A stretch of DNA of 64,000 nt from the NCBI RefSeq assembly GCF_004361835.1, contig NZ_SNWD01000011.1:1-64000 (forward strand). The letters run 5' to 3'. The notes beneath the pieces were generated by a model. The model had not been told where the DNA came from. It was given only the letters and a program-made list of their open reading frames with translations, and ran no database searches. This document shows positions 8,694-17,409 of the stretch, one piece after another. The position numbers were made by a program, and so were the translations under genes. Within the stretch, counting starts at the first letter, position 1, and each line of letters starts with the position of its first letter. The DNA is from Stakelama pacifica (GTDB lineage: Bacteria; Pseudomonadota; Alphaproteobacteria; Sphingomonadales; Sphingomonadaceae).

Positions 8694-9041
8694 ATGCGAT
8701 TTGCAATCGTAGTGTGTGCCCTCGCTGTTGCCGCCTGCAGCTCTCAGGATGAAACCACTCCTGAAGAAGTTCCAGAAACGCAGGCAACGGCAGAGCCATT
8801 AACTCCGACCATTCCGCCACCGCAGCGTGAGGAACTCGCCGCCGCTTGGGCTGAAGGATGTCCCGAAGCAGAACCTGCCAACAAGGGTCTTTGTAAATCC
8901 AAGGGCTTTGGCCACCCCGATTTCACGTGCGATTTTGCTTTGGGAGACGATGAGTATCGTCGTTACACTGCAGAGCTGACGATGTCAGATGGGAAATGGG
9001 TCCTCGCTGAGCCGGAAAATGCGTGCGCCATCGTAGAGTAG
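8694..9041 (+). CDS. Small secreted lipoprotein, function unknown
   Basis: A 115-residue protein with a lipoprotein signal: MRFAIVVCALAVAAC ends in a lipobox, with Cys15 the likely lipidated residue. A Thr/Glu/Pro-rich linker (about residues 19-42) precedes a compact domain with further cysteines (GCPE, LCKSK, TCDFA, NACAI), perhaps two disulfides. AAGGA at 8680-8684 supports the ATG at 8694 over an in-frame TTG at 8688. It is isolated, with long non-coding stretches on both sides. I do not recognise the family. Confidence 0.75.
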   Translation: MRFAIVVCALAVAACSSQDETTPEEVPETQATAEPLTPTIPPPQREELAAAWAEGCPEAEPANKGLCKSKGFGHPDFTCDFALGDDEYRRYTAELTMSDGKWVLAEPENACAIVE

Positions 9042-9378
9042 TCCTTTGTCTTCGCGAAGTTCGACCGCTCCTTGTTCGAAGCCCTTCATCATTCGCTGGG
9101 GAAGGCCGATGCTGATGTGACTGTTTTCATATCTAGGTGATAAAATCCCACCGCCAGATGCCTTCGGTAATAATCCGCTTCTTGAGAGCCAAAGTTGGTG
9201 ATGTGTGGGAGTGTGTCTGCATAGTTAGAACGTCAGGTTTAGCCATCCAATGGCTTGAAAGCGGACCGTCCGGGAGCGGCCCAACTTCCGCCGTTCAAAG
9301 AGGCGGTTGAGCTGCCAATTTTCGAACATTAGTCGACCGATCGCACCCTTGTAACGGTTTGGCGCAAATTCGGGATTC

Positions 9379-9402
9379 TGGGGGTATCGGTGGGGGTATT
9401 TT
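9379..9402. repeat. Tandem 12-bp G-rich repeat
   Basis: Two adjacent 12-bp units share TGGGGGTAT (9379-9387 and 9391-9399). I associate similar doublets with DNA near integrase genes, but no integrase is present here, so this is only a hint of an old integration edge. Confidence 0.5.
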
Positions 9403-9446
9403 CCAAGAGTTGGGCGGAAAAAACGAGCAATGTCAGAACGTTATAT

Positions 9447-9461
9447 GTTCGCTATATGTTC
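9447..9461. promoter_or_regulatory. Candidate LexA (SOS) box, GTTC-N7-GTTC
   Basis: The sequence GTTCGCTATATGTTC matches the direct-repeat LexA site of alphaproteobacteria exactly. No SOS gene is adjacent: the next gene on the plus strand is a thiolase starting 168 bp downstream, and no gene reads away on the minus strand. It may be left over from a lost integrase or mobile-element gene. Confidence 0.5.
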
Positions 9462-9629
9462 CTCCTCCGCTACCATCGTTGCCCATGACGCAACAAAGTA
9501 CGGTGCCAAAGCCGTTTTTCCCGGCTTCTACGCCTTGACCCATAGCGGTCGGCGGACGATCTACCCTCCATCAGAACAGTGCGCCCTTCGGCCTTTGAAG
9601 GTGACGCATATCCAGATTGAGGAGCCTTT

Positions 9630-10814
9630 ATGTCCGCCGACCCCGTCGTCATCGCCAGCTATGCCCGCACGCCCATGGGCGGTTTCATGGGCGACCTCAC
9701 CGGAATGAAAGCGACCGATCTGGGTGCTGCAGCGGTGAAGGCTGCGCTGGAGCGTGCAGGCGCCGATGCCGATGCGATCGAGCAGATTTTCATGGGCTGC
9801 GTCCTCCCTGCCACGCTGGGTCAGGCGCCCGCGCGTCAGGCGGCGCTCGGGGCAGGCCTGTCGCTTGGGGTTCAGGCGACGACGGTCAACAAAATGTGCG
9901 GATCGGGGATGCAGGCCGCGATCATGGCGCATGACGCACTCGCCGCGGGTAGCGCCGACCTGATCGTGGCGGGCGGCATGGAGAGCATGTCGAACGCCCC
10001 CTATGCGCTCCCTAAGCATCGTGCGGGCGCGCGGCTGGGTCATGGCCAGATCATCGACACGATGATGATGGACGGGCTGGAGGACGCCTATACGGCAGGC
10101 AAGCCGATGGGTGCGTTCGCTGAGGACGCGGTCGAGATGTATCAGTTCAGCCGCGAGGCGCAGGACGAATATGCGATCCGTTCGCTCAACCGCGCCAATG
10201 CCGCGATCGAAAGCGGTGCGTTCGACAAGGAAATCGTCGCGGTCGAAGTTCCGGGGCGCAAGGGCGCGGTGACGGTCGCGACCGACGAACAGCCCGGCAA
10301 GGCGAAGATCGACAAGATTCCGACGCTGAAGCCTGTGTTCAAAAAGGACGGAACGATCACACCCGCCAATGCCTCGTCGATTTCGGACGGCGCGGCGGCG
10401 CTCGTCATGACGCGCGCGAGCGTTGCCGAGCGGCTTGGCCTCAACATGGTTGCAAAGCTGGTCGGCCATGCCGCGCATGCGCATGAACCGGGGCTGTTCA
10501 CCACCGCGCCGGTGCCCGCGATGAAGAAGCTGATGGAGAAGACCGGCTGGTCGGTCGATGATGTCGATCTGTTCGAAGTGAACGAAGCGTTCGCCGTGGT
10601 TGCGATGATCGCGCAGCGCGAGCTTGGTATTCCCGATGACAAGCTGAACGTGAATGGCGGCGCCTGTGCGCTCGGCCATCCGATCGGGGCCAGCGGGGCG
10701 AGGATCATGGCGACATTACTCGCGGCGCTGGAAAAGCGCGGGCTGAAGCGCGGCGTGGCCAGCCTGTGCATCGGCGGCGGGGAAGCAACGGCGGTCGCTG
10801 TCGAACTTGTCTAA
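9630..10814 (+). CDS. Acetyl-CoA C-acetyltransferase (thiolase)
   Basis: A 394-residue thiolase of normal length that condenses two acetyl-CoA or cleaves 3-ketoacyl-CoA. The nucleophilic Cys90 lies in NKMCGSGM, the NEAFA motif is present, His350 lies in ALGHPIGASG and Cys380 in CIGGGEA. GAGGAG at 9619-9624 is a good ribosome site for the ATG. The closest groups are PhaA/AtoB-type biosynthetic or ketone-body thiolases; no phaB or phaC is adjacent, so polyhydroxyalkanoate synthesis is not implied by context. The next gene, a ferredoxin, starts 108 bp downstream and is probably transcribed separately. Confidence 0.95.
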   Translation: MSADPVVIASYARTPMGGFMGDLTGMKATDLGAAAVKAALERAGADADAIEQIFMGCVLPATLGQAPARQAALGAGLSLGVQATTVNKMCGSGMQAAIMAHDALAAGSADLIVAGGMESMSNAPYALPKHRAGARLGHGQIIDTMMMDGLEDAYTAGKPMGAFAEDAVEMYQFSREAQDEYAIRSLNRANAAIESGAFDKEIVAVEVPGRKGAVTVATDEQPGKAKIDKIPTLKPVFKKDGTITPANASSISDGAAALVMTRASVAERLGLNMVAKLVGHAAHAHEPGLFTTAPVPAMKKLMEKTGWSVDDVDLFEVNEAFAVVAMIAQRELGIPDDKLNVNGGACALGHPIGASGARIMATLLAALEKRGLKRGVASLCIGGGEATAVAVELV

Positions 10815-10922
10815 GCCCGTCGTCCCCGCAGTCCGGGACGATACTTGTGCGCGACGGTGCTTTAATGCATCGCGAACCGGCAGGCGGTACCACCGCAACA
10901 TACAGGAAAGGTGTGAGCTTCG

Positions 10923-11240
10923 ATGCCCAGATTGAATGTCGTAACCCGTGAAGGGGCCGAAACTCAGGTGGAAGGAACCACCGGCCATTCGGTTATGGAG
11001 ATCATCCGTGACAATGGGTTCGATGAGTTGCTCGCGCTGTGCGGCGGGTGCTGTTCGTGCGCGACCTGCCATGTTCATGTCGATCCCGACTATATCGGCA
11101 AGCTGCCGAAGATGAGCGCGGATGAGGACGATCTGCTCGACAGCTCGGAACATCGCAGCGAATATTCGCGCCTGTCGTGCCAGATTCCGTTTGGTCCCGA
11201 GCTTGACGGCCTGCGCGTTCGGATCGCGCCCGAAGACTGA
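10923..11240 (+). CDS. 2Fe-2S ferredoxin (adrenodoxin/putidaredoxin type)
   Basis: A 105-residue soluble electron carrier. Ligands fit the vertebrate-type pattern C40-x5-C46-x2-C49 with C86 as the fourth; two extra cysteines (C43, C44) lie inside the loop. The acidic stretch [13 protein letters not shown] is the usual docking surface. The FAD reductase 12 bp downstream is its likely partner, giving an NAD(P)H-reductase-ferredoxin chain of the kind that feeds cytochrome P450s or dioxygenases. No such terminal oxygenase lies within the window. Confidence 0.93.
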   Translation: MPRLNVVTREGAETQVEGTTGHSVMEIIRDNGFDELLALCGGCCSCATCHVHVDPDYIGKLPKMSADEDDLLDSSEHRSEYSRLSCQIPFGPELDGLRVRIAPED

Positions 11241-11252
11241 TCGGCGGAGGAC

Positions 11253-12497
11253 ATGGCACAGGAAATCGATCGTCGCTTCGATGCCGTGATCGTCGGCGCG
11301 GGTCAGGCGGGCGCTGCCTGTGCTATTGCGCTGCGCCAAAACGGTTTTGCAGGCAGTCTCCTGCTCATCGGAGACGAGCCGGAGCTGCCCTATGAACGCC
11401 CCCCGCTATCCAAGGAATATCTCGCCGGGGACAAGAGCTTCGACCGGCTGCTGATCCGTCCCGAAGCCTTTTGGGCGGAGCGCGAGGTCGATTTTCTGCT
11501 CGGTACGCGGGTGATAGCGGTCGATGCCTCGGCGCATAGCGTTAACACCGATGGCGGCGCGACGATCGGCTATGGCCAATTGGTATGGGCGACCGGGGGC
11601 GCACCCCGGAAGCTGATCTGTGACGGGCATCATCTGAGCGGCGTGCATGGCGTGCGCAGCCGCGCCGATGTCGATCGGATGATCGAAGAATTGTCCGATA
11701 CCGAGCGGGTCGTGGTGATCGGCGGCGGCTATATCGGGCTGGAAGCGGCGGCGGTGCTGTCGAAATTGGGCAAGCAGATCGTCCTGCTGGAGGCTGCCGA
11801 TCGCGTGTTGTCGCGGGTAGCGGGCGAAGAGCTTTCGCGCTTTTTCGAGGGCGAGCATCGCGCCCATGGCGTCAATATCCGCCTCAACGCCGTGGTTTCC
11901 TGTATTGAGGGCGAGGACAGGGTCAGCGGGGTACGGCTTGCCGATGGCGAGGTGCTGCCCGCCGATATGGTGATTGTCGGCATCGGCATCCTTCCTGCCG
12001 TCGAGCCTCTGCTCGCCGCCGGAGCGCAAGGCGGCAACGGCGTCGCGGTCGATGCGCAATGCAGCACCAGCCTGCCCGATATCTATGCGATCGGCGATTG
12101 CGCGCTGCACGCGAATGCATTTGCCGACGGGCAGATGATCCGGCTGGAATCAGTCCAGAATGCCAATGATCAGGCGGGCGTGGCTGCAAAGGCGATTACC
12201 GGATCGGGCGATGAATATGCGGCCGTGCCCTGGTTCTGGTCGAACCAATATGATCTGAAATTGCAGACCGTCGGCCTGTCGACCGGCTATGACGCGACGG
12301 TGCTTCGCGGCGATCCCGCAACGCGCAGTTTTTCGGTGATCTATCTGCGCGAAGGCCGGGTGATCGCGCTCGATTGCGTGAACCGGATCAAGGATTATGT
12401 GCAGGGCCGCAAACTCGTGGTCGAGGGCGCGAGGATCGATCCGGCGTTGCTCGCCGACGCCGATACGCCGTTGAAGGAACTGCCGCTACTGGGCTGA
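11253..12497 (+). CDS. FAD-dependent ferredoxin reductase (putidaredoxin reductase-like)
   Basis: A 414-residue pyridine-nucleotide-disulfide-type reductase without a redox disulfide. It has an N-terminal FAD Rossmann motif ([13 protein letters not shown]), the PYERPPLSK segment characteristic of oxygenase-coupled NADH reductases, ATGG, an NAD-binding motif ([12 protein letters not shown]) and a second FAD motif (YAIGDCALH). It would pass electrons from NAD(P)H to the ferredoxin encoded just upstream. The 3-prime end overlaps the convergent fdhD gene by 12 bp. Confidence 0.93.
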   Translation: MAQEIDRRFDAVIVGAGQAGAACAIALRQNGFAGSLLLIGDEPELPYERPPLSKEYLAGDKSFDRLLIRPEAFWAEREVDFLLGTRVIAVDASAHSVNTDGGATIGYGQLVWATGGAPRKLICDGHHLSGVHGVRSRADVDRMIEELSDTERVVVIGGGYIGLEAAAVLSKLGKQIVLLEAADRVLSRVAGEELSRFFEGEHRAHGVNIRLNAVVSCIEGEDRVSGVRLADGEVLPADMVIVGIGILPAVEPLLAAGAQGGNGVAVDAQCSTSLPDIYAIGDCALHANAFADGQMIRLESVQNANDQAGVAAKAITGSGDEYAAVPWFWSNQYDLKLQTVGLSTGYDATVLRGDPATRSFSVIYLREGRVIALDCVNRIKDYVQGRKLVVEGARIDPALLADADTPLKELPLLG

Positions 12498-13289
12498 GTC
12501 TGTGACCCGGGCCGGGGCGGCGGGATCGTTCAGCACCAGCATCGAATCGGATCGCGCCAGCGCCACCAGCCCAAGGCCGTTTGCGCGCGCATGGTCGACC
12601 GCCATGCTGGTCGGTGCCGAAATTCCGACCAGCAGCGGAAAGCGCGCGACGAGTGCCTTGTCCGCCATTTCGAAGCTGATCCGCGAGGTGACGACCGCGA
12701 AGCCGGGTGCGGATGCATGCCCCCCGATCCTCCCGATCAGCTTATCAAGCGCATTATGGCGGCCGACATCCTCCGCCGCTGCGACGATTGCTCCGTCGGG
12801 TGTGCAAAACGCAGCGGCGTGCGTCGCCCCGGTGGCGGCGCCCAATGGCTGATGATCGCGCAACGCGCCGAGCGCGCGATGGATTGCATCGGCGTCGATC
12901 GCCATCGGGGCCGGCGGGGCGGGCAGGGGACGGGTCAGGCTTTCCAGACTGGCAATCCCGCAAAGGCCGCACCCCGTATCGCTGGTGCGATGGCGCACCC
13001 GCTCGCCGATCCTCTCGGCGGCCTGCGGAGAGACGATGATGCGCAGAACGATCCCCGCCGGCACGTGCGCAACATCCACATCGATCAGGTCGGCCGGGCT
13101 TTCGGCGATCCGCTCGGTAAGCGCAAAGCCAAGCGCGAAGGCGGAAAGATCGGCTGGAGACATCATCATCACTGCATAGCCGATGCCGTTGAATTCGACC
13201 GCGACCGGTGCCTCCAATGCTATCGCGCGATCGATCGCTTCGGCGCTGCCCTGCGACAGGCGCGTGACAGGTTCTGCCCGGCTGGTCAT
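12486..13289 (-). CDS. fdhD: Formate dehydrogenase accessory sulfurtransferase FdhD
   Basis: A 267-residue FdhD protein, which passes sulfur from a cysteine desulfurase to the molybdenum cofactor so that formate-dehydrogenase-type enzymes become active. The mobile-loop motif with its active-site cysteines is GCGLCG, and [16 protein letters not shown] and the SRISFEM segment are family signatures. The ATG overlaps the mobA stop by 4 bp, so it is the third gene of the ydeP-mobA-fdhD operon. Longer in-frame starts exist inside mobA but would duplicate its coding sequence. Confidence 0.95.
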   Translation of the reverse strand: MTSRAEPVTRLSQGSAEAIDRAIALEAPVAVEFNGIGYAVMMMSPADLSAFALGFALTERIAESPADLIDVDVAHVPAGIVLRIIVSPQAAERIGERVRHRTSDTGCGLCGIASLESLTRPLPAPPAPMAIDADAIHRALGALRDHQPLGAATGATHAAAFCTPDGAIVAAAEDVGRHNALDKLIGRIGGHASAPGFAVVTSRISFEMADKALVARFPLLVGISAPTSMAVDHARANGLGLVALARSDSMLVLNDPAAPARVTDSAQ

Positions 13290-13807
13290 GCTATGCGGTC
13301 CAGATCCTCCGGCGTATCCACATCGGTAATCGGATCGGCGACGCGCACCGGAATGGTGCCGGTGGCGCGCGCGAAACCACGTACCGACCGGTCCGCTTGC
13401 TTTTCGAGCCACGCGTCGAGTTCGAGCATCAGCGAAACCGGCCAGTGGCCGAAAACCGGATGATCCTCGCACCAGCATGGCGGGCGGCGCAGCGCTTCGA
13501 ACAGGCTATCGGGCGGGAAGGGGACGTCGCACGCGACGGTAAGCACCGAAGGCTCGCCCAGATCGTGCGCATAGCTCAGCGCTCCCGCAATTCCGCCCAG
13601 CGGGCCGAGGCCGGGCTGGGGCCGGTCGGGCGCGCCCGCAAGGCCCGGATGGTCGCGCCCGATCACCACCACCCGATCGACATGGCGGGAGAGCGCACGA
13701 GCAGCATGGTCGATCATCGGCATGCCGCGCATCTCCGCCAGCGCCTTGTCGCTGCCGAAGCGACGCGACGCGCCGCCCGCCAATATCGCACCGATGGGGG
13801 CGATCAC
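13286..13807 (-). CDS. mobA: Molybdenum cofactor guanylyltransferase MobA
   Basis: A 173-residue nucleotidyltransferase that attaches GMP to molybdopterin to form the MGD cofactor. The diagnostic GTP-binding motif LAGGASRRFGSDKA is at the N-terminus, with GPLGG and TVACDVPF further on. It is slightly shorter than E. coli MobA but complete. It overlaps both neighbours by 4 bp, so the molybdoenzyme, its cofactor enzyme and its sulfurtransferase are translated as a unit. Confidence 0.93.
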   Translation of the reverse strand: MIAPIGAILAGGASRRFGSDKALAEMRGMPMIDHAARALSRHVDRVVVIGRDHPGLAGAPDRPQPGLGPLGGIAGALSYAHDLGEPSVLTVACDVPFPPDSLFEALRRPPCWCEDHPVFGHWPVSLMLELDAWLEKQADRSVRGFARATGTIPVRVADPITDVDTPEDLDRIA

Positions 13808-16092
13808 GCCGGTTTGCGCACCCGTACCGGAACCGACTTACCGGCCGGAACATGGCTTTCCAGCGCATGATGTTCCAGCGAAATCAGCACGTTGAGTTCG
13901 GGGTAATAGCCACCCACGCACCCTTCCGGAATATTGTAGGGCACGACGCGAAGGCCGTCGACGACGCGCTCGACCTGATCGTCGGCATCGCTGACCAGCG
14001 ATACGATATCGCCGTCGAACAGGCCCATCGCGGTCATATCCGCCTGATTCATCATCACCACCTCGCGCGTGCCATGGATACCGCGAAACCGGTCATGATA
14101 GCCATAGATGGTGGTGTTGAACTGATCGTTCGAGCGCAGCGTGACGAGGCGCAGGCGACCCGGCGCATCGTCGAACCCGGCGGCGTTCATTGCGCGCGGG
14201 GCATTGAACTCCGCCTTGCCGCTTTCGGTTTCCCATTTGCGGTGCGCGGCGGGATTGCCTTTCCAAAAACCGCCCGGCTGCCACATGCGCTCGTTGAAGT
14301 TCGAGAATTTGTCGGGATAGGTATCCTCAATCGCATCGCGCACCAGCGAATAATCGTCGACCCACGCATCCCATGGCACATTTTCATTGGGTTCGAGGGC
14401 CGCCTTTGCGATGCCGGCGACGATCGCCGGTTCCGAAAGCAGATGATGGCTGGCGGGCGTCGCCTTGCCGAGCGAGCCATAGATATGGCTGAACGAATCC
14501 TCCATCGTCACTGCCTGCGGCCCGCTTGCCTGCATGTCGCGCTCCATCCGGCCGAGACAGGGGAGGATCCAGCAATCCTCACCCGGATGCAGATGCGATT
14601 TGTTGAGCTTGGTCGCGATATGCACCTGAAAGGGGAGTTTCGCCCAGCCCTTCACCATCTTCTCATGCTCGGGCGTGGCGCGCAGAAAGTTGCCGCCCAG
14701 CTGGATGAAGCCGTCGCAGGTTCCGTCGATGATATGGCGGCAGCTTTCGACCGTGTCCCATCCCTTCCAGTCAGGCGGGGTGAAATCATATAGCTGTTTC
14801 AGCCGCGCATTCGGGGCGAGTTCGGGCTTTTCAGTGATACCTACCGTACGCTGGCCCTGCACATTGGAATGGCCGCGCACCGGGCCGGGACCGGCACCCG
14901 GCCGCCCGATATGCCCGCGCATGAGCAGCAGGTTCACGATCATATAGAGCGAATCCATGCCATAGCGATGCTGGGTGATCCCCATGCCATAGACGATGAT
15001 GAGCGCTTTCGATTTCAGATACACGCGCGCCGCATCCTCGATCGCCTCACGGGTCAGTCCGCTTTCGCGCAGGATGTCGTCCCATTCGGCCTTGCGGACA
15101 TATTCGGCGAATTCCTCGAACCGGACGGTATGCTGTCCGATGAAATGATGGTCGAGAATCGGTTCGCGCCCGGCGGCGCGCGCCGCGTCATCGGCGGCGA
15201 TCGCGATCTTGGCGATGCCCAGCACGGCGGAGATATCGCCGCCCGCCTTTACCTGATGATATTGGGTCGAAATCTGCGTCGAACCGCCGGTGGCCATCTG
15301 AACCGGATTTTGCGGGTCGGTAAACCGTTCCCAGCCGCGTTCGCGCAAGGGATTGAAGTTCACGATCTCCACGCCGCGCTTGCGTGCTGCTTTCAGCGTA
15401 TGGAGCATGCGCGGGCTGTTGGTGCCGACATTCTGCCCGAAACAGAAGATCGCGTCGCAAAGCTCATAATCGTCCATCTGGATCGTCGCGACCGGCGATC
15501 CGGTGGCGTTTTTCAGGCCCACCGACGTGGTTTCGTGGCACATATTCGAACTGTCGGGCAGGTTGTGCGAGCCATAAAGCCGCGCGAGCAGCGAATACAT
15601 ATAGCTGGTTTCAAGGCTGGCCCGGCCCGAGGCATAGAAGACGACCTTCTTCGCATCAGCCTTGTTCATCCGCGCGCCGATTCCGTCAAACGCCTCCTGC
15701 CAGCTGACCGCGACATAGCGGTCGGTCGCGGCGTCATATTTCATCGGATGGGTAAGGCGGCCTGCTTGTTCCAGATCATGGTCGCGCCAGCCCTGAAGCT
15801 CGCTGACCGTATGTTCGCGGAAGAAATCTGGCGTGGTGCGAAGCGTAGTCAGCTCCCACGCCGTCGCCTTCGCGCCATTTTCGCAAAATTCGGCGATATG
15901 CGGTTTGGCCGGCTTTCCCCAGGCGCAGCTGACGCACATCACGCCTTCGGGCTTGTTCTGGCGGCGCAACGCGTCGAGCGTGTCCGGCCCGATCTTCTCT
16001 TTCGGCAGGACATGCGCCATGCCCTCCATCGATCCCCAGCCGCCGGCCGCGCCCTCATAATCCTTGATGATGACATCGTCGCGATCGGCCAT
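13804..16092 (-). CDS. FdhF/YdeP family molybdopterin oxidoreductase
   Basis: A 762-residue cytoplasmic molybdoenzyme related to formate dehydrogenase alpha chains. Near the N-terminus C53-x2-C56 and C70 suggest an iron-sulfur site of YdeP type. SNMCHETTSVGL places Cys185 where formate dehydrogenase H has its selenocysteine, so Cys185 is the probable Mo/W ligand. The MGD-binding C-terminal domain is present. The chosen start has a good ribosome site (GGAGG 7 bases upstream); an in-frame start 48 bases further upstream is less likely. Members of this family are linked to acid resistance and formate-like chemistry, but the substrate is not established. Confidence 0.9.
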   Translation of the reverse strand: MADRDDVIIKDYEGAAGGWGSMEGMAHVLPKEKIGPDTLDALRRQNKPEGVMCVSCAWGKPAKPHIAEFCENGAKATAWELTTLRTTPDFFREHTVSELQGWRDHDLEQAGRLTHPMKYDAATDRYVAVSWQEAFDGIGARMNKADAKKVVFYASGRASLETSYMYSLLARLYGSHNLPDSSNMCHETTSVGLKNATGSPVATIQMDDYELCDAIFCFGQNVGTNSPRMLHTLKAARKRGVEIVNFNPLRERGWERFTDPQNPVQMATGGSTQISTQYHQVKAGGDISAVLGIAKIAIAADDAARAAGREPILDHHFIGQHTVRFEEFAEYVRKAEWDDILRESGLTREAIEDAARVYLKSKALIIVYGMGITQHRYGMDSLYMIVNLLLMRGHIGRPGAGPGPVRGHSNVQGQRTVGITEKPELAPNARLKQLYDFTPPDWKGWDTVESCRHIIDGTCDGFIQLGGNFLRATPEHEKMVKGWAKLPFQVHIATKLNKSHLHPGEDCWILPCLGRMERDMQASGPQAVTMEDSFSHIYGSLGKATPASHHLLSEPAIVAGIAKAALEPNENVPWDAWVDDYSLVRDAIEDTYPDKFSNFNERMWQPGGFWKGNPAAHRKWETESGKAEFNAPRAMNAAGFDDAPGRLRLVTLRSNDQFNTTIYGYHDRFRGIHGTREVVMMNQADMTAMGLFDGDIVSLVSDADDQVERVVDGLRVVPYNIPEGCVGGYYPELNVLISLEHHALESHVPAGKSVPVRVRKPA

Positions 16093-16271
16093 GGAAATCC
16101 TCCGGAAAAAGTGCTGCTTCCTGAACCCTGCAGCGCGCATATCGTTGCAGCAAGTTTTGCTTTATCGCCACGGGGCTTTCCCCGCGCGCCATGCTGCCTA
16201 TCTTGCAAGGCCGGGGGCAAAGCCCCTATCGCCCTTCCTCACCCCCGTTTCGCAACGCGAAGAGAGATATT

Positions 16272-17243
16272 GTGAGCGCCACGCACAAGACCCGTATGCT
16301 GATCCTCGGTTCCGGACCCGCAGGCCTTACCGCCGCCATTTACGGCGCGCGCGCCGGTATGGAGCCGATTCTGGTGCAGGGCATCCAGCCCGGCGGCCAG
16401 TTGATGACGACCACCGATGTCGAAAACTATCCCGGCTTTGCCGACGTCATTCAGGGCCCCTGGCTGATGGAGCAGATGCAGAAACAGGCAGAGCATGTCG
16501 GCACGAAGCTGATGTGGGACACGATCGTCGATGTCGACCTTACCAGCCGTCCGTTCCGCATGACCGGCGATGGCGGTGACGTGTATGAGGGCGATGTGCT
16601 GGTGATCGCCACCGGCGCGCAGGCCAAATGGCTGGGTCTAGATTCGGAAGAAGCGATGAAGGGCAAGGGGGTTTCCGCCTGCGCCACGTGCGACGGTTTC
16701 TTCTATCGCGGCAAGAAGGTCGCGGTGATCGGCGGCGGCAATACCGCGGTCGAAGAGGCGCTGTACCTCACCAACCATTCGGACAATGTCACGCTGATCC
16801 ATCGCCGCGACGAGCTTCGCGCCGAGCGCATCCTTCAGGAACGCCTGATGAAGCATGAATCGATCAACGTGCTCTGGAACAAGCAGGTCGAGCGGTTCGT
16901 CGGCGGCGGCAATCCCGAAGGACTGGTCGCGCTGGAACTGAAAGACACGGTGACCGGCGAGATTTCGACGCTGGATGTCGAGGGCGGGTTCGTCGCGATC
17001 GGCCATCATCCGGCGACCGAATTGTTTCGCGGGCATCTCGCGCTTGATGACGACGGCTATATTCAGGTCGAAACCGGCACCACGCGGACCAGCGTTCCGG
17101 GCGTGTTCGCGTGCGGCGATGTGATGGACAAAACCTATCGTCAGGCAGTGACTGCCGCCGGAACCGGCTGCATGGCTGCGCTCGATGCGGAGCGTTTCCT
17201 CGCCGAGGTCGAATTCGAAGGCGTCGCCGAAGCGGCCGAGTAA
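16272..17243 (+). CDS. trxB: Thioredoxin-disulfide reductase
   Basis: A 323-residue low-molecular-weight thioredoxin reductase. It shows the FAD motif GSGPAGLTAAIYGAR, the redox-active pair C137-A-T-C140, the NADPH motif GGGNTAVEEA and the C-terminal FAD motif FACGDVMDKTYRQA. It reduces thioredoxin with NADPH in the cytoplasm. The GTG at 16272 gives the family-typical N-terminus; longer in-frame starts add residues without homology. It is divergent from the ydeP operon across a 179-bp gap. Confidence 0.96.
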   Translation: MSATHKTRMLILGSGPAGLTAAIYGARAGMEPILVQGIQPGGQLMTTTDVENYPGFADVIQGPWLMEQMQKQAEHVGTKLMWDTIVDVDLTSRPFRMTGDGGDVYEGDVLVIATGAQAKWLGLDSEEAMKGKGVSACATCDGFFYRGKKVAVIGGGNTAVEEALYLTNHSDNVTLIHRRDELRAERILQERLMKHESINVLWNKQVERFVGGGNPEGLVALELKDTVTGEISTLDVEGGFVAIGHHPATELFRGHLALDDDGYIQVETGTTRTSVPGVFACGDVMDKTYRQAVTAAGTGCMAALDAERFLAEVEFEGVAEAAE

Positions 17244-17278
17244 CGCCGGACCGAATTGGCCGGAAATTGTCGCACGAT

Positions 17279-17367
17279 CGTCATTGCGAGCCCCCCAGGG
17301 GCGCGGCAATCCAGAAGCAGCGATCGCAGCACTGGATCGCTTCGTCGCTGCGCTTCTCGCGATGACG
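17279..17367. repeat. Dispersed palindromic repeat, family A copy 1
   Basis: An 89-bp element bounded by CGTCATTGCGAG (17279-17290) and the near-inverse CTCGCGATGACG (17356-17367), with 11 of 12 positions pairing. The interior carries GGCAATCCAG and CTGGATCGCTTCGTCG. Similar elements occur at 34370 and 38590, with a half copy at 52045. It lies between trxB and the converging hydrolase gene. Confidence 0.85.
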
Positions 17368-17409
17368 ATCCGGTCTGTAAATCATCCCTGCCGCCACCGG
17401 TGTCGGCGA

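Larger units (their letters stand above)
9042..9629. other. 588-bp gap with repeat and SOS-like box
   Basis: No convincing gene is present. The gap contains a tandem G-rich repeat (9379-9402) and a GTTC-N7-GTTC box (9447-9461), described separately. The DNA looks less coding-like than the core genes that follow, and the gap separates the metal block from the housekeeping region, so it is a plausible accessory-region boundary. Confidence 0.4.

Noticed and set aside
9430..9708. Possible gene starting near the SOS box
   Set aside because: It runs into the thiolase gene, has no protein-like composition and no ribosome site.
9630..10814. Polyhydroxyalkanoate synthesis operon
   Set aside because: The thiolase has no phaB or phaC neighbours in the window.
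10820..10841. Terminator after the thiolase gene
   Set aside because: TCGTCCC and GGGACGA form a 7-bp stem, but no U-tract follows, so it is not supported as an intrinsic terminator.
14869..16275. Long plus-strand frame opposite the YdeP-type gene
   Set aside because: The minus-strand protein is a complete molybdoenzyme with recognisable motifs; the opposite frame has none.
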